Shown here: in pieces, positions 55,032-63,883 of the stretch | Layout of the letters: every line of letters starts with the position of its first letter | How positions within the stretch are numbered: the first letter of the stretch is position 1 | Origin: an uncultured Oscillospiraceae bacterium | Lineage (GTDB): Bacteria; Bacillota; Clostridia; Oscillospirales; Oscillospiraceae | DNA: 64,000 bases | Direction: 5' to 3' | NCBI GenBank assembly: GCA_944386845.1 | Contig: CALXCP010000006.1 | Coordinates: 1 to 64,000 of the forward strand | Position numbers and translations under genes: made by a program | Notes under the pieces: generated by a model | Seen by the model: the letters and a program-made list of their open reading frames with translations, nothing else | Databases searched by the model: none | Told to the model about the DNA's origin: nothing

Positions 55032-56762
55032 TTACTCCATGGGGGCCAAATAGGTCCCGGTGTAGTAGAACAGCAGGATGTCCTCATAGGTGAGCCCCTG
55101 CTTGGCCATGGCATAGGCCCCCCACTGGCTCATGCCCACGTGGTGGCCGTAGCCGGTGCCCGAGAGGACGAACTCCCCCGCCCCCGTCCCGCCGGCAGCG
55201 GGGAGCCGGGAAGTGTCCCCGCCTCCGCTGATGGCGTAGACCTGGTCCGCGGAGACGGCGGACACCGCCCCGTTCCCGCTGATGGCGTACAGCCCGGACA
55301 GGCTGTCCACGGTGGTCTCCCCGTTGATGTGGTACTGCACCGAGGCGCTCCCACCCGAGACGATGTCGTAGCGCATGGACCGCAGGCCCAGCAGCGTGCG
55401 GGTCTTGTCCCGGGAAAACGTATAGGTCCTGCCCGCCGCATCTGTAAAGCGGATCTCCAGTACATTCCCCGTCTCCGTACGGGCGGTGATCTCCAGGTCA
55501 ACGATCTGGCTGTTGCCGTAGCCCTTGTCCCGGAGGATCTGGGTCAGCTCGTCGGCGGTGAAGGTCACCGTCCACTCATAGCTGGGGATGATATCGGCGA
55601 TGGAGGTCTCATAGGGGTCCAGCTTGCCCATGAGGTAGGGATAATCTCGCCCCCACACGTTTACCGCGGATTCGCTGCCGCCGCCGTTGCTGGAGGAGAA
55701 GTTGGTGCTGGCCAGCTTTCCGTCGTACCACAGCAGGACGCCCTGGGTCTCGTCCACCGCCTGGTCGCTGGTGGCGGAGGGGGCACGGCTGGTGTTGTTG
55801 CCCTCGCCGTAATATACCTGGCAGTGGGCGGTGTTGCAGATGTCGAAATTATAACTGGAGTGGCCGTTGAGGCCGTTTATGACATAGGTCCGGGCGGCCA
55901 CCGCCTGGGCCTTCAGGGCCTCCAGCGGCCAGGAGCCGCTCATCTCATAGGGGATGACGCCCTTCACATAGGTCTCCAGGGGGACCATGTTCACCACCGT
56001 CAGGTCTCCCCCGCCGATGCGCTGATAGCGGAAGCCGCCGTGGTACTTGAAATTCTTGAACCAGGTCTGGACATTGGCCGCCCCGGTGAGGTCGGGCATG
56101 ACCCCGAGGGCCAGGTCCTCCGTCTCCCCGTCGAACTGGAACAGGATCTGGGTGGTCCGGGTGTGGGTCACCGTCACCCCGTATCGGCTGGTCCAGCAGA
56201 CGGACAGGCCGTCGCCGCTCTGGCCGAGGGCGGACAGCTCGGCCTGGAGCTCCGCCATGGCGCTCTGGGCCTCCTCCGAGGTGGTAAAAGAGCCCCAGCG
56301 CACATAATATGTCCCGTTGATCCACGCCACGAAGCCCTGGCTCAGGGCGTCGGCGGCGGCCCGGGCGGTGTCAAAGTCGGCACAGCTCCCGGGCAGCTGC
56401 AGGTGGTAGCAGCCCACCACCCCGGCGTCGCCGGACGAGGGCTCTGTGGCGTAGGTGCCGGAGGAGGTGAGATAGATGTTGGTGCTCTTGAGCATGCTGA
56501 TCTGCTCCTCCGCCGTGTACCCCAGCTGGACGAAGCTGCCGTCCTCCTGGAAATAGCCGAAGCGGTGGCCGGTGCCATACCCGTCGACATTGTCCAGGTT
56601 GGCGGTGGGCAGCACCCCGCTTCCATAGTACAGCCCCACCCGGATGATCCGGCTGTCGTCCGCCTCCGCCGCCCCCGCGGCGGGGATCAGGGCGGCCAGC
56701 AGACACAGAGCGGCCAGCACACCGGCAAAGCGCCGGAAAACATGTCTCATTCCTCGCATCAT
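55032..56762 (-). CDS. SpoIID/LytB domain protein
   Basis: 576 aa. Signal peptide (basic RHVFRRF then hydrophobic run). A SPOR-like repeat near residues 120-175 (GSFTTSEEAQSAM) precedes the SpoIID core: VPLETYVKGVIPYEM, EALKAQAVAARTYVI and GYGHHVGMSQWGAYAMA. The domain is related to the glycan-cleaving SpoIID that acts with SpoIIM and SpoIIP during engulfment, but the protein is longer and includes a beta domain between the motifs. Located upstream of queA and divergently from asd. Confidence 0.88.
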   Translation of the reverse strand: MMRGMRHVFRRFAGVLAALCLLAALIPAAGAAEADDSRIIRVGLYYGSGVLPTANLDNVDGYGTGHRFGYFQEDGSFVQLGYTAEEQISMLKSTNIYLTSSGTYATEPSSGDAGVVGCYHLQLPGSCADFDTARAAADALSQGFVAWINGTYYVRWGSFTTSEEAQSAMAELQAELSALGQSGDGLSVCWTSRYGVTVTHTRTTQILFQFDGETEDLALGVMPDLTGAANVQTWFKNFKYHGGFRYQRIGGGDLTVVNMVPLETYVKGVIPYEMSGSWPLEALKAQAVAARTYVINGLNGHSSYNFDICNTAHCQVYYGEGNNTSRAPSATSDQAVDETQGVLLWYDGKLASTNFSSSNGGGSESAVNVWGRDYPYLMGKLDPYETSIADIIPSYEWTVTFTADELTQILRDKGYGNSQIVDLEITARTETGNVLEIRFTDAAGRTYTFSRDKTRTLLGLRSMRYDIVSGGSASVQYHINGETTVDSLSGLYAISGNGAVSAVSADQVYAISGGGDTSRLPAAGGTGAGEFVLSGTGYGHHVGMSQWGAYAMAKQGLTYEDILLFYYTGTYLAPME

Positions 56763-56955
56763 TTCTGTCTCCGTCGTCGTCTGATCCCATTGACAGGGGG
56801 TCTGGGACCATGCTAAGATGATTTATTATAGATGTCGCCCGGGCGAGCCCCTGGCCCGCCTTCAAAGGACATTATAGTACAACTTCCGACGGTTTGGCAA
56901 CCACTCTTTTCTCCCGGCTCCCGCCGGGGCCGGGCGGACACAGGAGGAGATCATC

Positions 56956-58041
56956 ATGAAACAGTACAAAGTCGGCGTCATCGGCGGCACCGGGATGGTA
57001 GGGCAGCGGTTCGTCACCCTGATGGCGGGCCACCCCTGGTTCCAGCTCACCGCCATCGCGGCCAGCGCCCGCTCCGCGGGCAAGACCTATGAACAGGCCG
57101 TGGGGGGACGCTGGGCCCTGGACGTCCCCATGCCCGAGGAGGCAAAGCAGCTGGTGGTGCTGGACGCGGAGCGGGACGTGGAGAAGATCGCCGGCATGGT
57201 GGACTTCGTCTTCTCCGCCGTGGATATGAAGAAGGAGGAGATCCAGGCCCTGGAGGAGCGCTACGCCAAAGCGGAGTGCCCGGTGGTGTCCAACAACTCG
57301 GCCCACCGCTGGACTCCCGACGTGCCCATGGTCATCCCCGAGGTCAATCCCGAGCACCTGGAGGTCATCCCCGCCCAGCGCAAACGGCTGGGCACCAGCC
57401 GGGGCTTCATCGCGGTGAAGTCCAACTGCTCCATCCAAAGCTACGTCCCCGCCCTCTCCCCCCTGCGGCGGTTCGGCATCGAGAAGGTGCTGGTGTGCAC
57501 CTATCAGGCCATCTCCGGGGCGGGCAAGACCTTTGCCACCTGGCCCGAGATGGTGGATAACCTCATCCCCTACATCGGCGGCGAGGAGGAGAAGTCGGAG
57601 CGGGAGCCCCTGAAGGTCTGGGGCCGGGTGGAGGACGGCGTCATCGTCAACGCCGACGCACCCGCCATCACCGCCCAGTGCCTGCGGGTGCCTGTCTCCA
57701 ACGGCCACATGGCCGCCGCCTTCGTCACCTTCCGGAATAAGCCCTCCATGGACGAGATGAAGCGGCTGTGGGCGGAGTATCAGGGCCTGCCCCAGAAGCT
57801 GGCTCTGCCCACCGCCCCCAAGCAGTTCCTCCACTACTTTGAGGAGCCCGACCGCCCCCAGACCAGGCTGGACCGGGAACTGGAGGGCGGCATGGCGGTC
57901 TCGGTGGGCCGGCTGCGCCCCGACACCCAGTACGACTACAAATTCGTCTCCCTCTCCCACAACACCCTGCGGGGAGCCGCCGGCGGCGCCGTCCTGCTGG
58001 CCGAGCTGCTGTGCGCCGAGGGGTATATCCAGGCGAAATAA
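56956..58041 (+). CDS. asd: aspartate-semialdehyde dehydrogenase
   Basis: 361 aa. NADP-binding GVIGGTGMVGQRF at the N-terminus, catalytic Cys in KSNCSIQSYVPA and SGAGK. Reduces aspartyl phosphate to aspartate semialdehyde, the branch point to lysine/diaminopimelate and threonine. AGGAGGAG precedes the ATG. The next genes dapA and dapB use its product; a 179-base gap with a MITE-like element separates it from dapA. Confidence 0.95.
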   Translation: MKQYKVGVIGGTGMVGQRFVTLMAGHPWFQLTAIAASARSAGKTYEQAVGGRWALDVPMPEEAKQLVVLDAERDVEKIAGMVDFVFSAVDMKKEEIQALEERYAKAECPVVSNNSAHRWTPDVPMVIPEVNPEHLEVIPAQRKRLGTSRGFIAVKSNCSIQSYVPALSPLRRFGIEKVLVCTYQAISGAGKTFATWPEMVDNLIPYIGGEEEKSEREPLKVWGRVEDGVIVNADAPAITAQCLRVPVSNGHMAAAFVTFRNKPSMDEMKRLWAEYQGLPQKLALPTAPKQFLHYFEEPDRPQTRLDRELEGGMAVSVGRLRPDTQYDYKFVSLSHNTLRGAAGGAVLLAELLCAEGYIQAK

Positions 58042-58200
58042 AAGTGGAGAGTTGAGAGTGAAGAGAGGAGAGGTCTCTGCCTGCCTCTCTTCCCTCAACC
58101 AAAAGTTCTTATCCGAATACCTGGATAGAGTGAAGCGCGTGAAACAGCAGTTGCCATGATACGGCATCTTCACTTTACACTCTTCACTCTCAACTCTAAA
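58041..58200. repeat. MITE-like element with 18-bp terminal inverted repeats
   Basis: AGAGTTGAGAGTGAAGAG (58048-58065) and its perfect reverse complement (58180-58197) bracket about 114 bases of non-coding DNA. The interior has small hairpins (TATCC/GGATA at 58110-58127 and TGCC/GGCA near 58152-58166). Both ends are flanked by A-rich bases (AAAA). The low-complexity AG-rich ends resemble mobile small repeats of Clostridia. Lies between asd and dapA. Confidence 0.6.
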
Positions 58201-58220
58201 ATATAAGAAAGGGTGTTTTT

Positions 58221-59111
58221 ATGCGAACTCCTGTCTTCACCGGCTCCTGCCCCGCTCTGGTCACCCCCTTCGACCGGAACGGAAATGTGGACTATGACGC
58301 CTTCGGACAGCTCATCGACCGGCAGATCGAGGCCGGCGTGGACGCGGTGTGCGTCTGCGGCACCACCGGCGAGTCGGCCACCATGTCCATCCGGGAGCAC
58401 ATCGCCGTGGTGGAGTACTGCGTCAGGCGGGTGGACCACCGGGTGAAGGTCATCGCCGGCGCGGGGAGCAATGACACCTCCGCCGCCGTCTACCTCTCCC
58501 AGCACGCCCAGGACTCCGGGGCCGACGCCCTGCTCCACGTCACCCCCTATTACAACAAGGCCAGCCAGGCCGGCCTCATCAAGCACTACGAGTACATCGC
58601 CGACCGGGTGGACCTGCCCATCATCCTCTACAATGTCCCCGGCCGCACCGGCGTCTCCTTCAAGGCGGAGACCTACAAGGTCCTCGCGCAAAACCCCAAG
58701 ATCAACGGGGTGAAAGAGGCCAGCGGCAACTTCTCCCTTCTGGCCCACACCCGGTTCCTCTGCCCCGACGACTTCTACATCTGGTCGGGCAACGACGACC
58801 AGGTGGTCCCCATGATGGCCCTGGGGGCCAAGGGGGTCATCTCTGTGGCCTCCAACATCATCCCCGAGGTGATGGTGGAGATGAGCCACCTGTGTCTGAA
58901 AAATGACTTTGAGGCGGCCTCCAGGCTGCAGATCCGGTACATGGACCTCATCGACGCCCTGTTCATCGAGGTCAACCCCATCCCCATCAAGGCGGCCATG
59001 AACCTGCTGGGGATGAACGCCGGTCCCCTGCGCCTGCCTCTGTGCGACATCTCTCCGGAAAACGAAGCGGTCCTGCGCGCCTCCATGGAGCGCATGGGCC
59101 TTCTGAAGTGA
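58221..59111 (+). CDS. dapA: 4-hydroxy-tetrahydrodipicolinate synthase
   Basis: 296 aa. Class I aldolase of the NAL superfamily with Schiff-base Lys165 in GVKEASG, Tyr in LYNVPGRTG and Thr in GTTGES. Condenses aspartate semialdehyde with pyruvate for diaminopimelate/lysine and, in spores, dipicolinate. It is followed by dapB after 10 bases. Confidence 0.96.
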   Translation: MRTPVFTGSCPALVTPFDRNGNVDYDAFGQLIDRQIEAGVDAVCVCGTTGESATMSIREHIAVVEYCVRRVDHRVKVIAGAGSNDTSAAVYLSQHAQDSGADALLHVTPYYNKASQAGLIKHYEYIADRVDLPIILYNVPGRTGVSFKAETYKVLAQNPKINGVKEASGNFSLLAHTRFLCPDDFYIWSGNDDQVVPMMALGAKGVISVASNIIPEVMVEMSHLCLKNDFEAASRLQIRYMDLIDALFIEVNPIPIKAAMNLLGMNAGPLRLPLCDISPENEAVLRASMERMGLLK

Positions 59112-59121
59112 GGGCGCAGAC

Positions 59122-59880
59122 ATGGTAAATCTGGTCATCTCCGGCTGCAACGGCCGCATGGGCCGGGCGGTGGAGGCCCTGTGCCGGGAGGACGGCGGCG
59201 TGACCGTGACAGCCGGCTTCGACCCCCTGGGTCAGGGGGAGCAGCGCCCCTTCCCCGTCTTCTCCTCCCCCGCCCTTTTCTCCGGCGAGGCTGACGTGGT
59301 GGTCGACTTCTCCCACCCCTCCGCTCTGGACGGGCTGCTGGACTTCGCCCTGTCCCGGAAGGTGCCCCTGGTGCTGGCCACCACCGGCTACTCCCCGGAG
59401 CAGCTGGCCCGAATCGGCGCGGCGGCCAGGGACGTGGCCATCTTCCGCTCCGCCAACATGTCCCTGGGCATCAACGTGATGCTGGAGCTGGTGAAAAAAG
59501 CCGCCGCCGCCCTGGGCGACAGCTGTGACATCGAGATCGTGGAGCGCCACCACAATAAGAAGGTGGACGCCCCCAGCGGCACCGCCCTCATGCTGGCCGA
59601 CGCCGCCGCAGAGGGCTGCCCTCACGAGACCGCCTATGTCTACGACCGGCACAGCGTCCGGCAGCCCCGGGACCGCCGGGAGATCGGCATCTCCTCGGTG
59701 CGGGGGGGCACCATCGTGGGCGACCACGAGGTCATCTTCGCCGGCCATGACGAAATCATCGAGATCCGGCACACCGCCATGTCCCGGGAGATCTTCGCCC
59801 AGGGCGCCCTGGCCGCCGCCAAGTTCCTGGCCGGGGTCAAGGCCCCCGGTCTGTACGACATGAGTGCGCTGGTCAAATGA
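59122..59880 (+). CDS. dapB: 4-hydroxy-tetrahydrodipicolinate reductase
   Basis: 252 aa. NAD(P)-binding SGCNGRMGRA at the start, ERHHNKKVDAPSGTA catalytic motif and a C-terminal AARFL-like region (AAKFLAGVKAPGLYDM). Reduces the DapA product. End of the asd-dapA-dapB set; a strong terminator follows. Confidence 0.96.
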   Translation: MVNLVISGCNGRMGRAVEALCREDGGVTVTAGFDPLGQGEQRPFPVFSSPALFSGEADVVVDFSHPSALDGLLDFALSRKVPLVLATTGYSPEQLARIGAAARDVAIFRSANMSLGINVMLELVKKAAAALGDSCDIEIVERHHNKKVDAPSGTALMLADAAAEGCPHETAYVYDRHSVRQPRDRREIGISSVRGGTIVGDHEVIFAGHDEIIEIRHTAMSREIFAQGALAAAKFLAGVKAPGLYDMSALVK

Positions 59881-59895
59881 CCGCGATCTTTTGAG

Positions 59896-59932
59896 GGCGG
59901 CGCAGACGCGGCAGGCGTCTGCGCCGCCTTTT
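59896..59932 (+). terminator. dapB terminator
   Basis: 14-bp perfect GC stem (59896-59909 with 59915-59928), 5-base loop and TTTT tail, 15 bases after dapB. Confidence 0.92.
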
Positions 59933-59956
59933 CCGCATGACTCTACGATGCGTCGG

Positions 59957-59985
59957 TTGTGTCTCCGGGACAGATCTGGTATGCT
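59957..59985 (+). promoter_or_regulatory. probable promoter of the HTH-desulfoferrodoxin gene
   Basis: TTGTGT (59957-59962) and TATGCT (59980-59985), 17-base spacer, in the gap between the dapB terminator and the AGGAGGAG ribosome site of the next gene. Confidence 0.5.
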
Positions 59986-60027
59986 TAAAAAAACCAGCTC
60001 AAATTTCTTCACACAGGAGGAGATACC

Positions 60028-60612
60028 GTGGACTACGAAAAAATCGGTGGTCTGATCCGCAGCCTGCGCCTGGAGCAAGGGCTGACACAGCTGCAGCTGG
60101 CGGTTCGGTTGGGCATCAGCGACAAAGCCGTCTCCAAGTGGGAACGCGGCATGGGTTGTCCAGACGTTTCCCTCCTCCCCCACCTGTCTCAGACCCTTGG
60201 CGTGGAGCTGGAGAGTCTGCTGACCGGTGAGCTGGACATCAACGACGAAGCGGGAGGAACCATGAAGCATCTTCAATTTTATGTCTGCCCCCATTGCGGG
60301 AACCTGATCTGCTCTTGGGCTGAGGCGGGTGTGACCTGCTGCGGCAAAAAGCTGGCACCCACTGTGCCGCAAAAGGCCGAGGGAAGCGATCGTCTGGCGG
60401 TCGAGCAGATCGAAAACGACTACTTTGTCACCTCAGACCACCCCATGTCCAAAGACCACTATATCCGCTTTTTGGCTCTGCTCACCGGGGAAACACTGGT
60501 GCTGCGCCGGCTCTACCCCGAGTGGGACCTTCAGGTTCGCCTTCCCCGGGTGGGCCACGGCCGCCTGCTGTGGTTCTGTACCCAGCACGGTCTATTCCAG
60601 CAGCTGGTCTGA
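60028..60612 (+). CDS. XRE HTH regulator fused to a desulfoferrodoxin-like domain
   Basis: 194 aa, GTG start with AGGAGGAG. Residues 5-66 are an XRE helix-turn-helix (LEQGLTQLQLAVRLGISDKA). Residues 82-110 look like a desulforedoxin iron knuckle (C87, C90, C104, C105; FYVCPHCGN and TCCGKKL). Residues 128-194 resemble superoxide reductase: H138 in DHPM, H144 in DHYI, and C184/H187 in FCTQHGLF, the usual iron ligands. The first His of the classic site is not obvious, so redox activity may be altered. Likely a redox- or superoxide-responsive transcription regulator; ligand and targets are not shown. Confidence 0.75.
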   Translation: MDYEKIGGLIRSLRLEQGLTQLQLAVRLGISDKAVSKWERGMGCPDVSLLPHLSQTLGVELESLLTGELDINDEAGGTMKHLQFYVCPHCGNLICSWAEAGVTCCGKKLAPTVPQKAEGSDRLAVEQIENDYFVTSDHPMSKDHYIRFLALLTGETLVLRRLYPEWDLQVRLPRVGHGRLLWFCTQHGLFQQLV

Positions 60613-60672
60613 GGAACTCGTCACGATCAAGGAACCGATGAAGTATGATAAGCTGATATAGGAAAAACGCTT

Positions 60673-60705
60673 CGCCCCCTGCGGCATGATCGCAGGGGGC
60701 GTTTT
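60673..60705. terminator. bidirectional terminator
   Basis: 11-bp stem CGCCCCCTGCG / CGCAGGGGGCG (60673-60683, 60691-60701) with TTTT on the plus side and a T-run (from AAAAA at 60663-60667) on the minus side, between convergent genes. Confidence 0.88.
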
Positions 60706-61361
60706 CATCCGAAGACCCGGATGGCACCGCCGCACCACCGCAGCAGCTGGGCGGTGCACCGGCCGGGGTCTCCCTCCCGAAGGGCGTGCCAGAGGGCGGC
60801 GTCCTCCCCGGTGAGGCCGGCATCCAGCTCTGCCCTGCGGCGGAGATAGACGCCGGTGCGGGCGAAATGGGCCGCCTGAAGAGCAAAGCGTGCTCCCTTT
60901 ACAGCCTCTGGCGGCACAGTACTTTTCTTTCCATGGACAGCGTTGTGGACGCACAGGTGGTAGAGGCCGCAGGCCCCCAGCAGGGCCGCCCGGGCCGCGT
61001 CCTCCCGTCCGGGGGCGGGAAAGAGGTCCTCCAGCCTCCCCAGCACCGGGACGGTATCATACCAGAACTGGAACCGGTCTCCCCGGTCCCAGCGGCGCAG
61101 CTCCTCCGCCCCGGAGAAAAAGCCGCACACCAGCTCCCGCCGGGGCAGCTCATCCAGTCCCCGGCGGTAGGCCGTCAGGTCGGCCGGCTCCAGCCGGTCC
61201 AGCACCAGCACCACGTCGATGTCGCTGTCCGGGCCGGCCTCCCCCCTGGCCCGGCTGCCCTGGAGCCCGATGAAGCGTACACGTCCCCCGAACAGATCCA
61301 GCGCCATGGCCTGATACCCCGCCAGCCAGCGGTCCATGTCCAGATCAGGCATTCTGATCAC
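60705..61361 (-). CDS. nucleotidyltransferase-domain protein
   Basis: 218 aa. The MNT/NTase signature GSRARGEAGPDSDIDVVLV (GSR, D-x-D) lies near residue 35, followed by a helical, HEPN-like C-terminal half. GTG 61361 is chosen as the start; ATG 61352 is possible. It could be an aminoglycoside-type or tRNA-type nucleotidyltransferase or half of a toxin-antitoxin pair; no separate partner gene is adjacent. Substrate unknown. Confidence 0.75.
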   Translation of the reverse strand: MIRMPDLDMDRWLAGYQAMALDLFGGRVRFIGLQGSRARGEAGPDSDIDVVLVLDRLEPADLTAYRRGLDELPRRELVCGFFSGAEELRRWDRGDRFQFWYDTVPVLGRLEDLFPAPGREDAARAALLGACGLYHLCVHNAVHGKKSTVPPEAVKGARFALQAAHFARTGVYLRRRAELDAGLTGEDAALWHALREGDPGRCTAQLLRWCGGAIRVFG

Positions 61362-61370
61362 ACTCCCCTC

Positions 61371-61408
61371 AAAATGCGTGGAGGGCGGAGCTCTCTCCGC
61401 CCTCCACG
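61371..61408 (-). terminator. tyrS terminator
   Basis: 14-bp stem (61377-61390 with 61395-61408) with a 4-base loop and TTTT downstream on the minus strand; 24 bases after the tyrS stop. Confidence 0.85.
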
Positions 61409-61431
61409 TGTTCTCTCTCGGTGCCCTCCTG

Positions 61432-62655
61432 TCACAGGGTGACCTTGTGGAACACCTTTTTGCCCTTCTTGATCATCAGACCGTCCCCGGCCAGGTCATC
61501 CCGGGTATAGGCAGCGGCGGGATCAGCCGCCTTCTGGCCGTTGATCTCCACGCCCCCCTGCTCCACCAGGCGGCGGGCCTCCTTCTTGGAAGGGGCCAGG
61601 CCGCACTTCACCATCAGATCCAGCAGGCCGATCTTTCCGTCGGTGAGATCGCCCTCGGCGAGGGCGGTGGCGGGCACGTTGCTCATGTCGCCGCCTCCCA
61701 CGAACAGGGCCTTGGCGGCGTCCTGGGCCTTCCTGGCCTCCTCCTCCCCGTGGACCAGGGCGGTGAGCTCATAGGCCAGGATCTCCTTGGCCCGGTTGAG
61801 CTGGGCGCCCTCCCACTTGTCCATCTCGTCGATCTGCTCCAGGGGCAGGAAGGTGAGCATCCGGATGCACTTGAGCACGTCGGCGTCGTCGATATTGCGC
61901 CAGTACTGGTAAAAGTCGTAGGGGCTGGTCTTGTTGGGGTCCAGCCACACGGCGCCCGAGGCGGTCTTGCCCATCTTCTTGCCCTCGGAGTTCAGCAGCA
62001 GGGTGATGGTCATGGCGTGGGCGTCCTTGCCCAGCTTGCGGCGGATGAGCTCAGTGCCCCCCAGCATGTTGGACCACTGGTCGTTGCCGCCGAACTGCAT
62101 GTTGCAGCCGAAGTGCTGGAACATGTAGTAGAAGTCGTAGGACTGCATGATCATATAGTTGAACTCCAGGAAGGAGAGCCCCTTCTCCATGCGCTGCTTA
62201 TAGCACTCGGCCCGGAGCATGTTGTTCACCGAGAAGCAGGCGCCCACCTCCCGCAGCAGGTCGATGTAGTTCAGCTTCAGCAGCCAGTCGGCGTTGTTGA
62301 CCATCATGGCCTTCCCGTCGGAGAAGTCGATGAAGCGCTCCATCTGCTTCTTGAAGCAGTCGCAGTTGTGCTGGATGGTCTCCGGGGTCATCATGCTGCG
62401 CATGTCGGTGCGGCCCGAGGGGTCGCCGATGTAGCCGGTGCCGCCCCCGATGAGGGCGATGGGCTTGTTGCCCGCCATCTGCAGCCGTTTCATCAGGCAC
62501 AGGGCCATGAAGTGGCCCACGTGGAGACTGTCCGCCGTGGGGTCGAAGCCGATGTAGAAGGTGGCCTTCCCCTGGTTCACCATCTCCCGGATGGCCTCCT
62601 CGTCGGTGACCTGGGCGATCAGCCCTCTGGCCTTGAGCTCGTCATACACTGTCAT
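61432..62655 (-). CDS. tyrS: tyrosine-tRNA ligase
   Basis: 407 aa from ATG 62655, 8 bases after AAAGGA; an upstream ATG at 62664 directly abuts the ribosome site and is less likely. Class I aminoacyl-tRNA synthetase: HVGH (residues 45-48) and KMGKT (a KMSKS variant), and a C-terminal S4 RNA-binding domain (KEARRLVEQGGVEING). Attaches tyrosine to tRNA-Tyr. 38 bases after the EamA gene and no terminator between, so it is in the T-box unit. Confidence 0.95.
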   Translation of the reverse strand: MTVYDELKARGLIAQVTDEEAIREMVNQGKATFYIGFDPTADSLHVGHFMALCLMKRLQMAGNKPIALIGGGTGYIGDPSGRTDMRSMMTPETIQHNCDCFKKQMERFIDFSDGKAMMVNNADWLLKLNYIDLLREVGACFSVNNMLRAECYKQRMEKGLSFLEFNYMIMQSYDFYYMFQHFGCNMQFGGNDQWSNMLGGTELIRRKLGKDAHAMTITLLLNSEGKKMGKTASGAVWLDPNKTSPYDFYQYWRNIDDADVLKCIRMLTFLPLEQIDEMDKWEGAQLNRAKEILAYELTALVHGEEEARKAQDAAKALFVGGGDMSNVPATALAEGDLTDGKIGLLDLMVKCGLAPSKKEARRLVEQGGVEINGQKAADPAAAYTRDDLAGDGLMIKKGKKVFHKVTL

Positions 62656-62693
62656 CGTTTTCATCCTTTCGTCGATCTCTATGGCAAGATTTT

Positions 62694-63554
62694 TCACGCT
62701 TTTTGGTCCGCCGGAGCGGGACGGTCCAGCCTGGCCCGGAGCACGTTGTAGATCACCACCGCCCCCACCACGATCACCGCCCCGATCAGGGCGAAGGGGC
62801 CCATGGTCTCATGGTAAAAGACGGCCACCAGGATGGGATTGAGCACCGGCTCGATGCCAGAGACCAGGCTGGCCGTCACCGCCGGGGTGCTCTTCAGTCC
62901 GATGCACATCAGGATATAGGCGCAGGCCACCTGGAACACTCCCAGCACCAGCAGGCTCGTGAGGGCAGTTACTGTAAAGTCAGTTTCCTGTACAATGAAG
63001 GGCAGGCCAGCCACGGCGGAGATCACGTCCCCCCAGAACACTGAGGAGATGGGGTCACAGTCGGGCATGTCGTTGAGCAGGAACACCCCGGCATAGGACA
63101 CCCCTGACAGCAGGGCCAGCACGTTGCCCAGCCCGCCCCCGAGGGAGAGGCTGTCCACGAAGAAGAACAGGATGCCCCCGAACACCACCCCGCAGGTGAC
63201 CAGGTCCAGCCGCCGGGGCCGTTTCCGGAACAGGACGATGGTGAACAGCAGCACGAAGATGGGGGCGGTGAACTGCAGCACGATGGTGTTGGCTGCGGTG
63301 GTCATCTTATTGGCCAGACAGAAGAGGATGTTGGTGCCGCACACGCACAGCGCCCCCAGCAGCACCCACCGGTTCATCCGCAGCGGATGGCGGATGACCA
63401 GCAGATAGATCCCGATGACCACCAGGGCGATGGCGGTCCGCCCGCCGTTGATGGCCATGCCGCCCCAGGGGATCACCTTGATGCACAGTCCGCCGATGCT
63501 GTACAGCACCGCGGCCAGGAAGATACAGAAGGTGCCCTTCTGCTGCTGTGTCAT
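62694..63554 (-). CDS. EamA/DMT superfamily transporter
   Basis: 286 aa from ATG 63554, with a GGGGGG ribosome site. Ten hydrophobic helices in two EamA repeats (INGGRTAIALVVIGIYL, TIVLQFTAPIFVLLF and PAVTASLVSGIEPVLNPILVAVF). Because it is the first gene after a Tyr T-box leader and precedes tyrS, it probably moves tyrosine or a related amino acid; the family includes aromatic amino-acid exporters such as YddG. The direction (import or export) cannot be decided from sequence. Confidence 0.88.
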   Translation of the reverse strand: MTQQQKGTFCIFLAAVLYSIGGLCIKVIPWGGMAINGGRTAIALVVIGIYLLVIRHPLRMNRWVLLGALCVCGTNILFCLANKMTTAANTIVLQFTAPIFVLLFTIVLFRKRPRRLDLVTCGVVFGGILFFFVDSLSLGGGLGNVLALLSGVSYAGVFLLNDMPDCDPISSVFWGDVISAVAGLPFIVQETDFTVTALTSLLVLGVFQVACAYILMCIGLKSTPAVTASLVSGIEPVLNPILVAVFYHETMGPFALIGAVIVVGAVVIYNVLRARLDRPAPADQKA

Positions 63555-63576
63555 CCGTGTCCCCCCTTTCCAAAAG

Positions 63577-63848
63577 AAAAACGCCCTCTCTCCCCACGGG
63601 GACAGAGGGCGAAATACGCGGTACCACCTCTGCGTCTGCCGCTCCCTCGCGGGGGCGGCCTCGGCAAGTCGCTGACTTGGCTCCGCTGTAACGGGCGGGG
63701 CCCGGACGCGCCTACTGAGCCGAAGGGCCGTTGGGGCGTCTGCTCCGGAGGGTATTCTCGGCGCCGTCCTCTCCCCCTTCCACCAAACGGGGGCTCTCTG
63801 CGCAGGGCGTGCGCCGATACTCTTCTCCGTCATCGCAGTGACACATCG
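63577..63848 (-). promoter_or_regulatory. T-box riboswitch leader, probably tyrosine-specific
   Basis: On the minus strand: Stem I start GATGACGGAGAAGAGTA, a specifier-loop GAATACC with Tyr codon UAC (minus-strand bases at 63754-63752), the T-box core GGTGGTACCGCG (around 63628-63617) and a terminator hairpin (GCCCTCT/AGAGGGC, 63610-63583) followed by GTTTTTC. Uncharged tRNA-Tyr binding would favour the antiterminator and allow expression of the EamA transporter and tyrS. The core and terminator are certain; the codon assignment is inferred from the loop and downstream tyrS. Confidence 0.88.
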
Positions 63849-63854
63849 GACAGA

Positions 63855-63883
63855 ATCATAGCATGTCCGCGGACGTTTGTCAA
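63855..63883 (-). promoter_or_regulatory. promoter of the T-box operon
   Basis: Minus-strand TTGACA (63883-63878) and TATGAT (63860-63855), 17-base spacer. Transcription starts a few bases before the T-box Stem I. Confidence 0.88.
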
